In this document: piece by piece, positions 5,854 through 8,177 of the stretch
Position numbering within the stretch: the first letter of the stretch is position 1
Layout of the letters: the number at the start of each line of letters is the position of its first letter
NCBI GenBank assembly: GCA_021107685.1
Contig: JAIOSH010000038.1
Coordinates: 1 to 8,177, forward strand
From: Bacteroidales bacterium
Lineage (GTDB): Bacteria; Bacteroidota; Bacteroidia; Bacteroidales; SMBSF39
Reading direction: 5' to 3'
DNA: 8,177 nucleotides
Notes under the pieces: generated by a model
Databases searched by the model: none
Seen by the model: the letters and a program-made list of their open reading frames with translations, nothing else
What the model was told of the DNA's origin: nothing
Made by a program: the position numbers and the translations under genes

Positions 5854-5897
5854 ATTTGGCTTTTTGTATTTTATATGAAAATCTTCTCTTAAATTCA

Positions 5898-7391
5898 CTA
5901 ATAAACTTCCCTGACTTTATTTATTAAATATTCCAATCCTATCAATTCGCCACAAGTCATAACAGAACCTATTGTTACGCCGAGTATTCCGTGAAGGTTC
6001 AGGTTTTGACCTGTGAAAAACAAGTTTGGTATTTTTGTCTTTGGTAATATTATGGATTTAAAAGGGTCATTATAATCCTTTAAAATACCATAAGACGAGC
6101 CATTGACAGTTCCTGTATAATCACGATAAGTTAAAGGCGTTGAAGTATAACAGGATTTAATTTTATTTCGGATCCCCGGAAACTTTTGTTCAATGAAATC
6201 CAATAATTTTTCTGCTTTCCTGTTTTTAAATTCAAGATAATCATTTCCCCGGTTTTCAACAGTTGTGTTTTCCCATTTCTTCAATTCATTGTATTTCATA
6301 TAAGCAATAACAATTGCACCGTCAGCATATATATCCGATTTTGAAGTAGCAGGAGTATAAAACATAAAATGCTCAGTCCATTTTTTTTCCGAATAAGTAG
6401 CAGTTGTCCATACAGTATCACCACTATAATAATAGTGATTATGATTCATATATTTGAAAGCCTCTTTTTTAAATACAATATACAATGTAAACATTCCTAT
6501 TGTATTTTCAAGCTTAGTTATACGGTTTCGATATGCTTTTTTTATTTGATGCTCATCAATCATTTGCAAAGTTTTTGCAGGATGAACATTGGAAATAAAA
6601 TACTTTGCTTCAAGACGTTTACTGTTAAATAATTCAACATATTTTACAGTATTATTTTCAATAATAATTTTTTTTGCTTCATGTCTTTTAAGAACAGTAC
6701 CTCCGTTATTAATAATAGAATCAGCGAGCAATTTAGCAAGCTGAAAGCTGCCATCAACAAGTCGCCATGCACTGTTTATAAATGAATAATTAATAAGAGC
6801 GTGTATATATAAAGGTGTTTTCTCAATAACTCCTGCATATAAAGAATTTGTCCCGGCTAAAACATTTTGCAATCTTTTATCAGAAGTAATTGAATTGATA
6901 AACCCATAAGCACTTTCTATAAAAATATCACTGTCAATAATACTGTCTTGTTCTTTACTTATATTAAATAAAGGGAAATAGTTACTTATAGTTTTTAATT
7001 TCTTAATATATTTATTTAAAGCATCTTTTTCATTGGGAAAGCTTTTGAGTAAAGTATTAATAAAGTTATCGTGTCCTTGTGCGTGCTTGTATTCTTTTCC
7101 TTGAAAGGTAACAATATCAAACCCATCAATATCCAATCTTCTGAGTTTCAGCTTATCAATTAATCCGAAATACTTAAAATACCTGTTAAGGATTTGCCCT
7201 TCCCCTAATCCTTCTGTATAATTCAGACCTGTATTAAATATTACATTGTCGCGTTTAAAGGTTTGAAGGCAACCTCCTATTTGCCTGTTCTTTTCAATAA
7301 CACAAACATTATAGCCTTCTTTACTTAAAATATTTCCGCAGAGCAAGCCTCCGAGTCCGCTTCCTATGATAATAACATCGTATTTTTGCAT
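5898..7391 (-). CDS. FAD-dependent oxidoreductase of the phytoene desaturase / retinol saturase-like (CrtI/RetSat) family
   Basis: This 497-residue flavoprotein starts with a Rossmann dinucleotide site: DVIIIGSGLGGLLCG (5-19), the acidic strand end E33, and IGGCLQTF (38-45). That is the classic GxGxxG...E...GG FAD-binding arrangement. The family C-terminus is also present: TPLTYRDYTGTVNGSSYGI (418-436) and NLFFTGQNLNLHGILG (456-471) with GSVMTCGELIG (475-485), which closes over the FAD. Length matches CrtI-type desaturases/isomerases and all-trans-retinol 13,14-reductase-like proteins (about 490-520 residues). Relatives add or remove hydrogens on polyene or other unsaturated lipids. No phytoene synthase, polyprenyl synthase or aryl-polyene gene is nearby, so the substrate cannot be named. 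There is no signal peptide, because the hydrophobic N-terminal strand is the FAD fold. It is read toward the DinD-like gene and is probably monocistronic, 192 bp after the secreted-protein gene. Confidence 0.85.
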   Translation of the reverse strand: MQKYDVIIIGSGLGGLLCGNILSKEGYNVCVIEKNRQIGGCLQTFKRDNVIFNTGLNYTEGLGEGQILNRYFKYFGLIDKLKLRRLDIDGFDIVTFQGKEYKHAQGHDNFINTLLKSFPNEKDALNKYIKKLKTISNYFPLFNISKEQDSIIDSDIFIESAYGFINSITSDKRLQNVLAGTNSLYAGVIEKTPLYIHALINYSFINSAWRLVDGSFQLAKLLADSIINNGGTVLKRHEAKKIIIENNTVKYVELFNSKRLEAKYFISNVHPAKTLQMIDEHQIKKAYRNRITKLENTIGMFTLYIVFKKEAFKYMNHNHYYYSGDTVWTTATYSEKKWTEHFMFYTPATSKSDIYADGAIVIAYMKYNELKKWENTTVENRGNDYLEFKNRKAEKLLDFIEQKFPGIRNKIKSCYTSTPLTYRDYTGTVNGSSYGILKDYNDPFKSIILPKTKIPNLFFTGQNLNLHGILGVTIGSVMTCGELIGLEYLINKVREVY

Positions 7392-7475
7392 TTCTGTATA
7401 TACTATAGAGTTTGCATTTTAAAGTGAAAGATTGAAGAAAATTTGTAAGTTTACTAAAGCACTAAATTATTGCAA

Positions 7476-7483
7476 CAAAAATA
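7476..7483 (-). promoter_or_regulatory. Bacteroidota -7 element for the oxidoreductase gene
   Basis: The minus strand reads TATTTTTG, matching TAnnTTTG, 84 nt upstream of the oxidoreductase ATG at 7391. No TTG lies 17-23 nt further upstream (the nearest TTTG is 27 nt away), and the surroundings are AT-rich, so the match may be chance. Confidence 0.3.
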
Positions 7484-7522
7484 CATATAATTAAAACGTT
7501 TTTGAAAAATCAAAGCAACATG

Positions 7523-7536
7523 GGCAAATAATTGCC
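7523..7536. other. Short GC-clamped hairpin dyad
   Basis: GGCAA (7523-7527) and TTGCC (7532-7536) flank ATAA, forming a 5-bp perfect stem. It is 6 bp from the palindrome at 7543-7562, between two co-oriented genes. It may help terminate the secreted-protein transcript or serve as an operator for the oxidoreductase gene. Confidence 0.3.
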
Positions 7537-7542
7537 ATTAAA

Positions 7543-7562
7543 ATAAAATTACGTAATTTTAT
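7543..7562 (-). terminator. 20-bp perfect AT-rich palindrome, probable terminator of the secreted-protein gene
   Basis: ATAAAATTACGTAATTTTAT is a perfect 20-bp palindrome centred on ACGT, 21 bp past the stop codon of the T9SS gene. On the minus strand it is followed by TTTAATGG, so the transcript would have a hairpin and a short U-rich tail. A second, imperfect dyad (CCAAT 7577-7581 with ATTGG 7610-7614, and AGTT 7586-7589 with AACT 7605-7608) overlaps the stop codon. The stem is weak in GC, so an operator role remains possible. Confidence 0.4.
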
Positions 7563-7583
7563 CATTTTCAGGTACTCCAATAT

Positions 7584-8177
7584 TTAGTTTAACTTAATTA
7601 ATTTAACTGATTGGCAGACTTTACCGTTTACCTTAAGGACAGCAATGCATAAGCCGGGTTTACAGGATTGGTGGTTCATATCCAGCCCACACCATTTTAT
7701 TGAATGATTTCCTCCTTTCAGGTTTTTTTTAACTAAAGTTTTAATCAACATGCCAGATACATTGTAAACGTATAGTTCCACATAAGTTTTTTCTTCTAAA
7801 AAAAATTCAATTGTTGTTTCGGTTGTAAATGGGTTTGGATAATTATAAGTTACTACATTATTTTGCCCGATATGGTAATTCTGATATGTAGTTATTGTTG
7901 AATTAACACTTTTATAAAGAGAAGTTGGAGCATAATACTCAACTGCAAACAAGTGACCTTCCGGTCCTAAAACCAGATTTGCAATATCCTGATCGCCCAT
8001 TCCCGTGTTAATAATTTCCCAGGTTTGCCCATTATCCATAGAACGGCGCGCACCTCCAATATACCAGTCAAGATTAGAGCAACCAACATAAATTTCATCT
8101 TCTGAATTAATAACTATTGAGGTTACTAATTCCTCATTATTTAAATTTATCCATTCTGACTGCCCATTTGGTAACAT
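7584..8177 (-). CDS. Secreted Asp-box/beta-propeller-type protein with T9SS type A sorting domain, C-terminal part
   Basis: The frame is open to the right edge, so only the last 197 or so residues are seen. The ATG at 8175-8177 is probably internal. Residues 18-90 (window numbering) look like propeller blades: SIVINSEDEIYVG, then RRSMDNGQTWE (45-54), which contains an Asp-box (S-x-D-x-G-x-T-W), and LVLGPEGHLFAVE in the next blade. From residue 111 the type A sorting domain begins: YNYPNPFTTETTIEF (111-125), then YVYNVSGMLIKTL, SIKWCGLD (159-166) and KPGLCIAVL, ending in VKLIKLN. In Bacteroidota this domain directs export through the type IX system and attachment to the cell surface or release. 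The domain has four cysteines (C163, C172, C177, C188) where the usual form has none, and C177 replaces the common aromatic of G-x-Y/F. The passenger's activity cannot be judged from this part. Confidence 0.85.
   Translation of the reverse strand: MLPNGQSEWINLNNEELVTSIVINSEDEIYVGCSNLDWYIGGARRSMDNGQTWEIINTGMGDQDIANLVLGPEGHLFAVEYYAPTSLYKSVNSTITTYQNYHIGQNNVVTYNYPNPFTTETTIEFFLEEKTYVELYVYNVSGMLIKTLVKKNLKGGNHSIKWCGLDMNHQSCKPGLCIAVLKVNGKVCQSVKLIKLN

Noticed and set aside
4673..5897. A complete insertion sequence or prophage carrying the DinD-like gene
   Set aside because: No transposase, integrase, terminal inverted repeats or target duplication can be matched between the two flanks.
6369..6632. 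Plus-strand open frame inside the oxidoreductase gene
   Set aside because: It is an Ile/Phe/Cys/Ser-rich shadow of the opposite strand with no leader or recognisable domain.
8175..8177. ATG at the right edge as the true start of the T9SS protein
   Set aside because: There is no signal peptide, which T9SS cargo requires, and the sequence begins mid-propeller, so the gene must continue beyond the window.

Overview
The window looks like a chromosomal segment of an AT-rich, probably anaerobic member of the Bacteroidota. Three things point there. The protein at the right edge ends in a type IX secretion (Por) sorting domain. Start codons are preceded by A/T-rich leaders with no Shine-Dalgarno sequence. 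Several gene starts have upstream matches to the Bacteroidota sigma-factor -7 element TAnnTTTG. No rRNA, tRNA, CRISPR array or intact insertion sequence is visible.

Layout. Positions 1-470 (+) hold the C-terminal part of a cysteine-rich CCG-domain Fe-S protein of the heterodisulfide-reductase/lactate-utilisation type. It converges on a small GtrA-family membrane protein (510-905, -). A divergent AT-rich intergenic region (906-1071) carries a TAnnTTTG box in each direction. It drives a compact three-gene operon on the + strand: an isocitrate/isopropylmalate-type dehydrogenase (1072-2262), a small HD-domain protein (2286-2837) and a fused LeuC-LeuD-type aconitase (2867-4672). The gaps are 23 and 29 nt, and all three starts share an AATAATAA leader motif. 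The two enzymes together fit the oxidative branch citrate -> isocitrate -> 2-oxoglutarate. The HD protein between them has no obvious place in that pathway and has lost the histidine of its HD dyad, so it is the most interesting gene here.

Positions 4673-5897 look like accessory DNA. They hold a BRO-N/DinD-like protein (4782-5615), preceded by paired TTGACC hexamers and a dyad overlapping its start codon. A start-less coding remnant follows (5596-5754), then a short segment resembling a dispersed intergenic repeat (about 5795-5853).

The right part is on the - strand: a CrtI/RetSat-like FAD-dependent oxidoreductase (5898-7391) and, upstream of it, the C-terminal end of a secreted Asp-box/beta-propeller-like protein with a T9SS type A sorting domain (7584 to the edge). 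Between them lie two adjacent dyads, one a 20-bp perfect palindrome, likely serving as a terminator. All functional calls come from reading motifs; no database search was possible.
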